A stretch of DNA of 8,710 bases, taken from positions 1 through 8,710 of the forward strand of contig DGFE01000140.1 of assembly GCA_002391525.1 (NCBI GenBank), read 5' to 3'. The DNA is from Competibacteraceae bacterium UBA3908. Lineage in GTDB: Bacteria > Pseudomonadota > Gammaproteobacteria > Competibacterales > Competibacteraceae. Within the stretch, counting starts at the first letter, position 1. Each line of letters opens with the position of its first letter. Under the pieces are notes generated by a model. That model ran no database searches and was not told the origin of the DNA. It saw only the letters and a list, made by a program, of their open reading frames with translations. The translations under genes were made by a program, and so were the position numbers. Below, one piece after another: positions 1 through 5,881 of this stretch.

Positions 1-357
1 CTTGACGTTCGGCGCGATCCGCAGCCGGCGGAATTCCTTGATCCAGTCGCCGCCGCCGGACTGGCGGATGTCGGCTTTGCGGCAGCCCTCCACCTGCACG
101 TTGATGGTGTTCGGCCACAGCAGCCCGGCGGGAACACTGGCGGTGTAGGTGTATTCACCGCCTTCGCCGGCGCTGGCCTGAATCGCGTCGCCCTTGATCA
201 GGTGTTGCCCGTCCGGTGCGTGCAGGATCACTTGCGGGAACGGAATTTCACCGTCGGCGACGAAGCGGATGGTGAACGCCGGATTCTTGCCGGACTCGTC
301 GCATTGCAGCGACTCGGGCAGATCGATGCGCAGGATACGGGTGAAAACGTCAGCCAT
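1..357 (-). CDS. Hypothetical protein, N-terminal part (runs off left edge)
   Basis: An open frame on the minus strand starts at ATG (complement of 355-357) and continues for 119 codons without a stop to the window edge, so only the N-terminus is present. A Shine-Dalgarno-like GAGG lies 6 nt upstream of the ATG on the minus strand, which supports this start. The protein begins MADVFTRILRIDLPES, shows no signal peptide or membrane segment, and reads like an alternation of beta strands and short turns (for example PFPQVILHAPDG, EYTYTASVPAG and NTINVQVEGC). It has two cysteines, near residues 23 and 94. This could be a small beta-sandwich or Ig-like domain, but I do not recognise the family and assign no function. 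It is divergent from everything else in the window. Codon choice is strongly G/C-ending and there is a real RBS, so I trust it as coding. Confidence 0.72.
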   Translation of the reverse strand, partial: MADVFTRILRIDLPESLQCDESGKNPAFTIRFVADGEIPFPQVILHAPDGQHLIKGDAIQASAGEGGEYTYTASVPAGLLWPNTINVQVEGCRKADIRQSGGGDWIKEFRRLRIAPNVK

Positions 358-403
358 TGAAAACCTCGCGTGGATTGGTTCGCGCCTCTCGCCCGCTGGC
401 GGG

Positions 404-421
404 GGCTGAGGCTGAGGATGA
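404..421. repeat. Short 6-bp imperfect tandem repeat
   Basis: Three 6-bp units, GGCTGA, GGCTGA and GGATGA, follow one another, and a partial fourth begins with GGAT. The repeat lies between the divergent hypothetical gene and the pyruvate kinase-like remnant. It is short enough to be chance or replication slippage, and no function is claimed. Confidence 0.35.
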
Positions 422-495
422 GGATCTTACAGCGCCGGTATCAGTTTAATCCGGCTCGCGCGAATTGCCGCCCGCGCTCCGGAAAACGCGACCCC

Positions 496-648
496 GTGGA
501 CGATCTGTTGAGTTCCGCCACCGACTTCCTGCTCAACAAGGGCATGGTGCGGGAAGGCGAGATCGTGGTGTGCAGCGCCGGCGTCCCGGTCGGGGTGTCC
601 GGCGGCACGAACATGATCAAGGTGGTGAAGGTCGAAAGAGCGGATTGA
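496..648 (+). pseudogene. Pyruvate kinase C-terminal remnant
   Basis: About 50 codons ending at a TGA stop read like the last segment of the pyruvate kinase C-terminal (allosteric) domain. A helix (DDLLSSATDFLLNKGMV) is followed by the strand REGEIVVCSAGVPVGVSG and the end GTNMIKVVKVE. Known family members end with a similar G-(D/E)-x-VV-x-x-(S/A)-G-x-P-x-G-x-x-G-x-T-N-x-(I/L)-x-V pattern. A complete enzyme is usually about 470-590 residues, so the barrel, the B domain and the active site are all missing. The same frame upstream of about 490 gives low-complexity arginine-rich sequence unlike the family. I see no good RBS before the GTG at 496. I infer a truncated remnant left by a rearrangement or deletion. 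A small expressed protein or an assembly join is possible but less supported. Confidence 0.62.
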
Positions 649-694
649 GGTGGTTTCGGTTTCACGTCGGATCGTGGGGAGGTAGTATCGGCTT

Positions 695-727
695 CCTCAT
701 GTTGCCGCGCTTGCGGATGTGATGAGG
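695..727 (+). promoter_or_regulatory. Imperfect hairpin just upstream of the peroxidase RBS
   Basis: CCTCAT (695-700) can pair with ATGAGG (722-727), and inside it CCGC (705-708) pairs with GCGG (713-716) around the tetraloop GCTT. The two stems are separated by an internal loop. The structure ends 5 nt before the GGGAG ribosome binding site (733-737) of the peroxidase gene. It has no downstream T tract, so it does not look like a classical terminator for transcription entering from the left. It could be a 5'-UTR element or part of an operator. The pairing is directly visible, the role is inferred. Confidence 0.4.
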
Positions 728-743
728 TGTTCGGGAGACGCCA

Positions 744-1826
744 ATGAATTCGCGAATACCGGTTGATCATCGCGTTGAAGCGAGTCCTTGGCGACCTGTC
801 CGCTGGCTCCCCGGCTTGCTGGGCGCGATTTGGCTGATCGTGGGCGGCGCGAACCCGGCCTGGTCCGCGCCAGTGTCCGAAACGGAGGCTGGAGCGGATA
901 CCGCGATGCAGGAACCCATCGCCCCCCTGCCGCTCGCCAGCACGGAAGATCCGACCAAGGTGGCGTTGGGCGAGCGCTTGTTCGGCGATGTCCGCTTGTC
1001 GCGGGACCGTTCGATGTCGTGCCTGACCTGCCACCACTTCGACCGGGGCGGCGCCGACGGCCTGCCCGTGGCCAGGAGAGCCGATGGTTCGTTGCTGTCG
1101 CGCAATACTCCAACGATTTTCAATGTCGGATTCAATTATTTTTACAACTGGGATGGATCGACGGAGACGTTGGAAGCTCACGCGGAAAGGCTAATGCTCA
1201 ATCCCGAGGTCATGGATGCGGATTGGTCCGAACTGCTCGAACGCCTGCAGGCCGACCCGGCTTACGCCTCGGCTTTCAAGGCCGTGTATCCCGACGGACT
1301 CACCAAGGCGAGCGTGCTGGATGCCGTGGCGACCTACGAACGCTCCCTCGTTACCCCCAATTCCCGCTTCGACCACTATCTGCGTGGCCGGCGGGAGGTC
1401 CTCACCGAGGAGGAGCGGCGAGGTTACCGGTTGTTCAAGTCCTACGGTTGCGTCGCCTGCCATCAGGGCATGAACATCGGCGGCAACATGTTTCAGAAGT
1501 TCGGGATCTTCCCGTATTCCCCCGCGCCAGCCCATGCCGGCGAGTCCGATGGCCGGGTCGATTTCGGACGCTTTCTGATCACCCAGGTCGAGCGCGACCG
1601 TCATGTGTTTCGGGTGCCGAGCCTGCGCAACGTCGCGCTGACCGCTCCGTATTTTCATAATGGCCGGGCCGCCACGCTAGAATCGGCGGTGGACACCATG
1701 GCCCGGGTCCAGTTAGGCAAAACGCTCACATCCGAGGAGATCGGCCTGATCGTGAGTTTCCTGCGCACCCTGACCGGAGAGTATCAGGGCCAGCCGCTCA
1801 CGACGCCCCCACCGGAGTCGCGGTGA
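744..1826 (+). CDS. Periplasmic di-heme cytochrome c peroxidase / MauG-family protein
   Basis: This 360-residue protein belongs to the di-heme cytochrome c peroxidase/MauG family, whose members reduce hydrogen peroxide with electrons from small cytochromes or perform related heme oxidations in the periplasm. A long basic N-region, a hydrophobic stretch (about 21-35) and an AWSA cleavage-type site near 42 form a signal peptide, as needed for heme attachment outside the cytoplasm. Two CxxCH motifs bind c-type heme: CLTCH (93-97) and CVACH (236-240). Other family marks are NWDGSTETLEAHA (136-147), a Met in GGNMFQKFG (about 249) that could ligate the electron-transferring heme, and VPSLRNVALTAPYFHNG (291-307). 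Length fits the family. The ATG has GGGAG 6 nt upstream. Its TGA overlaps the start of the kinase gene, so the two are probably translationally coupled and the protein may supply or modulate the kinase's signal. Whether it is a true peroxidase or a MauG-like oxidase cannot be decided here. Confidence 0.93.
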   Translation: MNSRIPVDHRVEASPWRPVRWLPGLLGAIWLIVGGANPAWSAPVSETEAGADTAMQEPIAPLPLASTEDPTKVALGERLFGDVRLSRDRSMSCLTCHHFDRGGADGLPVARRADGSLLSRNTPTIFNVGFNYFYNWDGSTETLEAHAERLMLNPEVMDADWSELLERLQADPAYASAFKAVYPDGLTKASVLDAVATYERSLVTPNSRFDHYLRGRREVLTEEERRGYRLFKSYGCVACHQGMNIGGNMFQKFGIFPYSPAPAHAGESDGRVDFGRFLITQVERDRHVFRVPSLRNVALTAPYFHNGRAATLESAVDTMARVQLGKTLTSEEIGLIVSFLRTLTGEYQGQPLTTPPPESR

Positions 1827-3919
1827 TGAGCGCGTTGTGGAAGCCGGTCTCGATCATCGCGGGCCTGCTTCTGCTCCTCACCTACTTGCTGTCGCAGAGC
1901 AGAAGCCCGGACCTGGCGTTGCGGACGCGCATGAACGAGGCGCTCGACGCGTTCGAACTGCACGACACCGCGCTCGACCGCGACGTTCTGCTGGTGCGCG
2001 CCGGATTGCTGACGTATTACGATTCCCTGGCCGTCGCCAGTCGCGACGTGCGGCGCGCGGCCACCGATTTGCAGCGCGGAAGCCGGGCTGCCTCGGCGGA
2101 GGCTGCCCGGTTGCTCGGCCCGCGGGCCGACGCCTTGATCGAGGCGGCGCGGCAAAAAACGACCGTGGTCGAGTACTTCAAATCCGACAACGCTCTGCTG
2201 CGCAACTCGCTCGCCTACGTCGTCCAGGCCGCGCAGGCGCTGCGCGCCAAGGCCACGGTCGCCGAGGAGCAATCGGTGGCGGCCGAGGTCGGCGCGCTGG
2301 CTACCCTGCTGCTGCGGTTCATCCAGAGGCCGGAGCCGGAGCTGGGCGCGGCCATCGAAACGCTGCTCGGCCGCTTGCCCGACATTCCCTCGTTTCAGCC
2401 CGATTTGCGAACCCTGGCCGCGCACGGGCGACTCATCGTGCAGGTGTTGCCGCGCGTCGATACCGAATTGCGGCAGTTGACCCAGGGGCCAGCGATAGTG
2501 CAAGCGCGGTCCTTGCGGGACGCGATGCTGCGTCATTACGGTCGGGCCGAGGCCCGCGCCCAGATCTTTCGGATTCTGCTGTATGCAGTCGCCGTCCTGC
2601 TGCTGGGCTATCTGGGCTACCTGTTCGCCCGCCTGCAAGGCAACGCTCGCGTCCTGCGCCGCGTCAACGAGGATTTACGCCTGGAAATGGCGGAGCACCA
2701 GCGGGCGGAAACCGCCTTGCGGATCAGCGAGGAACGCTTGCGCGCCATCACCGAATCGGCCAGGGAAGCGATTGTTTCCGTCGACGGCGCGGGGACGGTC
2801 GTATCCTGGAACGCCGGAGCCACGACCATGTTCGGTTACGCGCCCGACGAGGCGCTCGGCGCGCCGTTCGCGGGTCTGTTGACCGCGCGGCACCGGGAAG
2901 AATACGCCCGCCGGCTGGCGGAGTGGTCCACCGATGGAGAGTGCCGCCTGACCGGCACGGTGGTCGAACTGGACGGCCTGCGCCAGGATGGCGGCGAGTT
3001 TCCCCTGGAGGTGTCGCTGTCCAACTGGCGCACGGCGCAAGGCACTTTTGTAACGGGCATCATCCGCGATCTGACCGAGCGCAAGCGCCTGGAGGAAAAG
3101 GCCCGCCAGCAGGAATTGCAGCTCATCCAGGCGAGCAAAATGACCGCCTTGGGAACCCTGGTGTCCGGGGTCGCGCACGAGATCAACAACCCCAACCAAC
3201 TGATACTGTTGAACGCCCGATTGTTGGCGGACGTTTGGGGCGACGCGGCGGCGATTCTGGACGACCAGGCGCGGGAGCAGGGCGGTTTTCTGCTCGGCGG
3301 GTTGCCGTACCAGGAGATGCAAACCACCGTCCCCGCCCTGATCGACGACATGCGCGACGGCGCGCTGCGCATCGAGGCCATCGTCGGCGATCTGAAGGAT
3401 TTCGCCCGACCGGGCGGGCAGGGCGCGCGGACCGAGTTTTCGCTCAACGACGCCGCGCGCCGCGCCGCGCGCCTGCTCGCCCACCCGATCAACAAGAAAA
3501 CCACGCGGTTCCAACTGGATCTCGCCGATGAGCTGCCGCCGGTGAAAGGCAATCCCCAACAGATCGAGCAAGTCATCGTCAATCTGGTGAGTAACGCCCT
3601 GGAAGCCTTGCCCGATGCCAGCCGGGGGATTTTCGTTTCCACCCGCTGGCGAGCGGAGGAGCGTTGCGTCGTTCTGAACGTGCGCGACGAGGGAACCGGC
3701 ATCGCCCAGGAGCATTTGGCGCGGCTGTGCGATCCCTTTTTCACCACCAAGAGCGGCAGCGGCGGCACCGGCCTGGGTTTGGCCATTTCCTCCGAATTGG
3801 TGCGCGCCCACGGTGGCCAGTTGACCTTTGAATCGGAGCCAGGCCGGGGCACGCTCGCGCGAGTCGCGTTGCCACCCGCCGTCGACGTGCCGTCCGTTCG
3901 CCCGCCCGCGCCCGAGTGA
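1826..3919 (+). CDS. Membrane sensor histidine kinase (helical periplasmic sensor, PAS, HisKA, HATPase)
   Basis: This is a sensor kinase of 697 residues from ATG 1826; a GTG at 1823 would add one residue. I prefer the ATG because it gives a TGATG overlap with the peroxidase stop and has GGAG 8 nt upstream. Domains in order: membrane helix (about 8-24), a roughly 220-residue all-helical periplasmic region, second membrane helix (about 247-268), coiled linker, PAS (about 296-420, with ERLRAITESAREAIVSVDG), then the kinase core. The periplasmic part, with ALDRDVLLVRAGLLTYYDSL, resembles the DAHL-type helical sensor domain. The phosphorylated His is in GVAHEINNP (His 451). The HisKA hairpin carries an extra stretch around GGFLLGGLPYQEM, seen in one subgroup of these kinases. 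ATP-binding boxes are intact: N box (VIVNLVSNALEAL), G1 (DEGTGI), F box (DPFFTTK) and G2 (GSGGTGLGL). Its partner is almost certainly the adjacent response regulator. The sensed signal is unknown, and a redox signal is suggested only by the linked peroxidase. Confidence 0.93.
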   Translation: MSALWKPVSIIAGLLLLLTYLLSQSRSPDLALRTRMNEALDAFELHDTALDRDVLLVRAGLLTYYDSLAVASRDVRRAATDLQRGSRAASAEAARLLGPRADALIEAARQKTTVVEYFKSDNALLRNSLAYVVQAAQALRAKATVAEEQSVAAEVGALATLLLRFIQRPEPELGAAIETLLGRLPDIPSFQPDLRTLAAHGRLIVQVLPRVDTELRQLTQGPAIVQARSLRDAMLRHYGRAEARAQIFRILLYAVAVLLLGYLGYLFARLQGNARVLRRVNEDLRLEMAEHQRAETALRISEERLRAITESAREAIVSVDGAGTVVSWNAGATTMFGYAPDEALGAPFAGLLTARHREEYARRLAEWSTDGECRLTGTVVELDGLRQDGGEFPLEVSLSNWRTAQGTFVTGIIRDLTERKRLEEKARQQELQLIQASKMTALGTLVSGVAHEINNPNQLILLNARLLADVWGDAAAILDDQAREQGGFLLGGLPYQEMQTTVPALIDDMRDGALRIEAIVGDLKDFARPGGQGARTEFSLNDAARRAARLLAHPINKKTTRFQLDLADELPPVKGNPQQIEQVIVNLVSNALEALPDASRGIFVSTRWRAEERCVVLNVRDEGTGIAQEHLARLCDPFFTTKSGSGGTGLGLAISSELVRAHGGQLTFESEPGRGTLARVALPPAVDVPSVRPPAPE

Positions 3920-3930
3920 GGCGCTGAATC

Positions 3931-3938
3931 GAGGAGGT
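3931..3938 (+). promoter_or_regulatory. Strong ribosome binding site of the response regulator
   Basis: GAGGAGGT lies 8 nt before the ATG at 3947 and fixes that start. It is nearly fully complementary to the 16S anti-Shine-Dalgarno sequence. It is stronger than the sites of the two genes before it, so the regulator may be translated more efficiently than its kinase. Confidence 0.75.
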
Positions 3939-3946
3939 CGATACCC

Positions 3947-5380
3947 ATGGCCTATATCACGTCCCATCGACTGCCGGTGTTGCTGGTGGACGACGAGCCG
4001 CCCTTGCTGCGCAGCGCCAGCGTGCTGTTGCGCGCGTCGGGGATCACCGACGTGCTGACCCTGGAGGACAGCCGCGCGGTGTCGCCACTGCTGGCGGAGC
4101 AACCGGTCGGGGTCCTGGTGCTCGACCTGACCATGCCCTACCTTTCCGGGCAGGCGCTTCTGGAGAGCGTCACGGCGGATTACCCCGATATCCCGGTCAT
4201 CGTGATGACGGCGACCAACGATCTGGATACCGCCGTGCAGTGCATGCGGATGGGCGCCAGCGATTATCTGGTCAAGCCGGTCGAAAGCAACCGGCTGGTT
4301 TCGTCGGTGCGGCGGGCGCTGGAAATCCGCGCCTTGCGGGCGGAAGTGCTCTCCCTGAAGGACAGCCTGCTGACGGCGGTGCCCCACGACCGGGAAGCGT
4401 TCGCGGAAATCGTCACCCAGAGCAAGGCGATGGCGGCCATTTTCCGCTATGTCGAAGCGGTCGCCTCTTCGCCGCAGCCCGTGCTGGTCACCGGCGAAAC
4501 CGGCACCGGCAAGGAGCAGATCGCGCGGTCGCTGCACCGGTTGTCGGGCCGGACGGGCGAATTCGTCGCGGTCAACGTGGCCGGGTTGGACGACACCGTG
4601 TTCGCCGATACCCTGTTCGGTCATGCCCGCGGCGCGTTCACCGGCGCGGACCGGGCCAGGGACGGGCTGATCACCAGCGCGGCCGACGGTACTCTGTTCC
4701 TCGACGAAATCGGCGATCTCTCCGCGCCCTCGCAGGTCAAGTTGCTGCGATTGCTCCAGGAAGGAACCTATTACCCGTTGGGGGTGGACCGTCCGCGCCA
4801 ATGCCGCGCCCGCATCGTGGTGGCGACCAATTACGATGTCGTCGAGCGGGTCAAGGCGGGAGCGTTCCGCAAGGATTTGTATTACCGGTTACGGACCCAT
4901 CATGTTCATCTGCCGCCGCTGCGCGAGCGGCTGGAGGATATCCCGTTGCTGGTCAACCATCTGCTGGAGAAGGCCGCTCACGCGCTGCATAAACCGCCGC
5001 CGACCCCGCCGCTGGAACTGTACCGGCTGCTCAAAACCTACTCGTTTCCCGGCAACGTGCGGGAACTGGAAGCGATGATCTTCGACGCGGTCGCGTTGCA
5101 TCAGGGTGCGACCTTGTCCCTGCACAGCTTCAAGGCGGCCATGGGCGCGGGGCCGTTGTTGGCCGAGGAGAGCAACTGGTCAACAGATCTGACGGCGCTG
5201 TTGCCCGAACAGCTTCCCACCCTGGACGAAGCCGAGGAGGCGTTGGTTCAGGAAGCGTTGCGGCGTGCGGGCGGCAACCAAGGCGTGGCCGCCGGGATGC
5301 TGGGCCTGTCGCGACAGGCGTTGAACAAGCGGCTCACCCGGCGCAAGGAGCGCGATGCGTCCTTTGGCGAGGATGCCTGA
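3947..5380 (+). CDS. Sigma54-dependent response regulator (receiver, AAA+, Fis HTH)
   Basis: This 477-residue protein is an NtrC-type enhancer-binding regulator. When its receiver is phosphorylated, such proteins assemble on an upstream enhancer and use ATP to open sigma54 RNA polymerase promoters. The receiver (about 8-125) has the acidic pair at 15-16, phospho-acceptor Asp60 (LVLDLTMP), Thr88 and Lys110. The AAA+ domain (about 155-385) has Walker A GETGTGKE (183-190), the sigma54-contacting loop GAFTGA (229-234) intact, Walker B GTLFLDEIGDLS (248-259), a likely arginine finger around FRKDLYYRL (307-315), and SFPGNVRELE (366-375). The C-terminal Fis-type helix-turn-helix is GNQGVAAGMLGLSRQALNKR (443-462). 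Every key residue looks intact, so it should be active. It starts 27 nt after the kinase, so the two are an operon pair. Its targets are unknown. The 501-nt non-coding region directly downstream is a plausible one. Confidence 0.94.
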   Translation: MAYITSHRLPVLLVDDEPPLLRSASVLLRASGITDVLTLEDSRAVSPLLAEQPVGVLVLDLTMPYLSGQALLESVTADYPDIPVIVMTATNDLDTAVQCMRMGASDYLVKPVESNRLVSSVRRALEIRALRAEVLSLKDSLLTAVPHDREAFAEIVTQSKAMAAIFRYVEAVASSPQPVLVTGETGTGKEQIARSLHRLSGRTGEFVAVNVAGLDDTVFADTLFGHARGAFTGADRARDGLITSAADGTLFLDEIGDLSAPSQVKLLRLLQEGTYYPLGVDRPRQCRARIVVATNYDVVERVKAGAFRKDLYYRLRTHHVHLPPLRERLEDIPLLVNHLLEKAAHALHKPPPTPPLELYRLLKTYSFPGNVRELEAMIFDAVALHQGATLSLHSFKAAMGAGPLLAEESNWSTDLTALLPEQLPTLDEAEEALVQEALRRAGGNQGVAAGMLGLSRQALNKRLTRRKERDASFGEDA

Positions 5381-5449
5381 CGCTTCCGCTATTGCTTTTC
5401 GACGGCTCTCGGCTGGAGGAACCACATCACTTCCTACCACCACGGCAAA

Positions 5450-5465
5450 ACCGGCCAGGGCCGGT
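5450..5465. terminator. GC-rich inverted repeat after the regulator gene, possible weak terminator
   Basis: ACCGGCC (5450-5456) and GGCCGGT (5459-5465) are perfect inverted copies two bases apart, about 70 nt after the regulator's stop. A realistic hairpin would be ACCGGC/GCCGGT with a four-base loop. On the plus strand it is followed by CCTCGGAT with no T run. On the minus strand it is followed by TTTT. It is therefore a poor plus-strand intrinsic terminator. It may simply block processive transcription, act in the leftward direction, or be a protein site. Confidence 0.3.
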
Positions 5466-5622
5466 CCTCGGATCGCTGTCGAAGCGGGTCGGTCCGGCGA
5501 GGAAACCAGGACCGCTCGTTGCGGCCGGTTCAATCGCCGCCCCAGCTCACTTCTCTCGCCCTTGCCCCAACGGTCGCATCGCCCAACTTCTTGCGACAAA
5601 AGTATCGGGCATCAATGATTGT

Positions 5623-5636
5623 CTCATCCCGATGAG
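5623..5636. promoter_or_regulatory. Inverted repeat CTCATC-CC-GATGAG
   Basis: Two perfect 6-bp arms, CTCATC and GATGAG, are separated by CC, followed on the plus strand by the T-rich stretch TGATTTATTTTC. It could be an operator half-site pair or a weak terminator for read-through from the upstream operon. The stem is short, so the thermodynamic case for termination is poor. Confidence 0.3.
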
Positions 5637-5698
5637 TGATTTATTTTCAATGAGTTAATGGCTGTTCCCGCTATCGCCCTGTCGCCTTCCGTCTCGCT

Positions 5699-5714
5699 CG
5701 ACCGGCGCCGGTCG
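5699..5714. promoter_or_regulatory. 16-bp perfect palindrome, candidate operator/enhancer
   Basis: CGACCGGCGCCGGTCG is fully self-complementary over 16 bp with no spacer. It lies 56 bp upstream of the candidate sigma54 promoter and about 170 bp before the ketosynthase start. Fis-type HTH regulators bind as dimers to short inverted repeats upstream of sigma54 promoters, so this is a candidate site for the regulator encoded just upstream. That link is inferred. GC-rich palindromes also occur by chance in DNA of this composition. Confidence 0.38.
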
Positions 5715-5742
5715 TGGGGAGAATCGATAAAAATCTTTGATT

Positions 5743-5756
5743 GGTAACAAGTTACC
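5743..5756. promoter_or_regulatory. Inverted repeat GGTAAC-AA-GTTACC, candidate operator
   Basis: Two perfect 6-bp arms, GGTAAC and GTTACC, are separated by AA in an AT-rich patch. The motif ends 14 bp before the candidate sigma54 promoter at 5771. That is close for an enhancer but suitable for an auxiliary site or a repressor operator. Its less GC-rich composition makes chance occurrence less trivial than for the neighbouring GC palindromes. Confidence 0.42.
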
Positions 5757-5770
5757 TGATCGATCCGGTT

Positions 5771-5786
5771 TGGTGCGCTTCCTGCC
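5771..5786 (+). promoter_or_regulatory. Candidate sigma54 (-24/-12) promoter
   Basis: TGGTGCGCTTCCTGCC has the essential GG-N10-GC spacing and matches 8 of the 12 specified positions of the consensus TGGCACG-N4-TTGCW. Mismatches are at CA of the -24 block and at the first T and last W of the -12 block. Transcription would start near 5797-5800, about 85 nt before the ketosynthase ATG. A sigma54 activator gene lies directly upstream, and two inverted repeats flank the site on the expected side. The match is moderate, and such motifs occur by chance. Confidence 0.35.
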
Positions 5787-5801
5787 AACGGTTGAGGGTA
5801 A

Positions 5802-5824
5802 GGATAACCCCACCAGGGGTATCC
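5802..5824 (+). promoter_or_regulatory. Leader hairpin in the 5' region of the ketosynthase gene
   Basis: GGAT and ACCCC pair with GGGGT and ATCC around the loop ACCA, giving nine base pairs with one bulged A at 5806. It is not followed by a T tract. It lies just downstream of the likely start point of the candidate sigma54 promoter, so it would be at or near the 5' end of the transcript. A role in RNA stability or translation control is possible but not shown. Confidence 0.4.
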
Positions 5825-5866
5825 GGTATGAGGAGACAACCTTTTCAACCGTGCTTTTGAAGACCT

Positions 5867-5873
5867 GAGGAGG
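5867..5873 (+). promoter_or_regulatory. Strong ribosome binding site of the ketosynthase gene
   Basis: GAGGAGG lies 8 nt before the ATG at 5882. It decides the start, because family homology becomes clear only about 35 residues later and a shorter protein might otherwise be proposed. Confidence 0.75.
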
Positions 5874-5881
5874 CCCACACC

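Larger units (their letters stand above)
5381..5881. other. Intergenic regulatory-like region rich in palindromes
   Basis: These 501 nt separate the regulator from the ketosynthase. Small open frames cross the first half, but none has a recognisable protein pattern or a good RBS, so I see no supported gene. The region has AT-rich patches (about 5600-5660 and 5725-5760) in otherwise GC-rich DNA. It contains five short inverted repeats, a candidate sigma54 promoter and a leader hairpin, listed separately. A weak sigma70-like pair is also visible: TTGCGA at 5591-5596, 17 nt, then AATGAT at 5614-5619, four of six matches each. The layout is that of a control region for the genes to its right. Confidence 0.6.

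Noticed and set aside
441..1181. 246-residue minus-strand open frame over the remnant and peroxidase start
   Set aside because: No domain features, and it opposes the signal peptide and first heme motif of a well-supported gene.
2675..4801. 708-residue open frame on the minus strand across the kinase and regulator
   Set aside because: It is antisense to two intact, motif-complete genes. It is Gln/Arg/Gly-rich with no recognisable domain, as expected for a shadow frame in high-GC coding DNA.
5623..5650. Intrinsic terminator formed by CTCATC-CC-GATGAG plus a T-rich tail
   Set aside because: The stem is only 6 bp with a 2-base spacer, and the T tract is interrupted and offset, so it was kept only as an inverted repeat.
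5392..5658. 88-codon open frame in the intergenic region
   Set aside because: No good RBS, no recognisable protein pattern and no codon bias like the neighbours. It is treated as non-coding.
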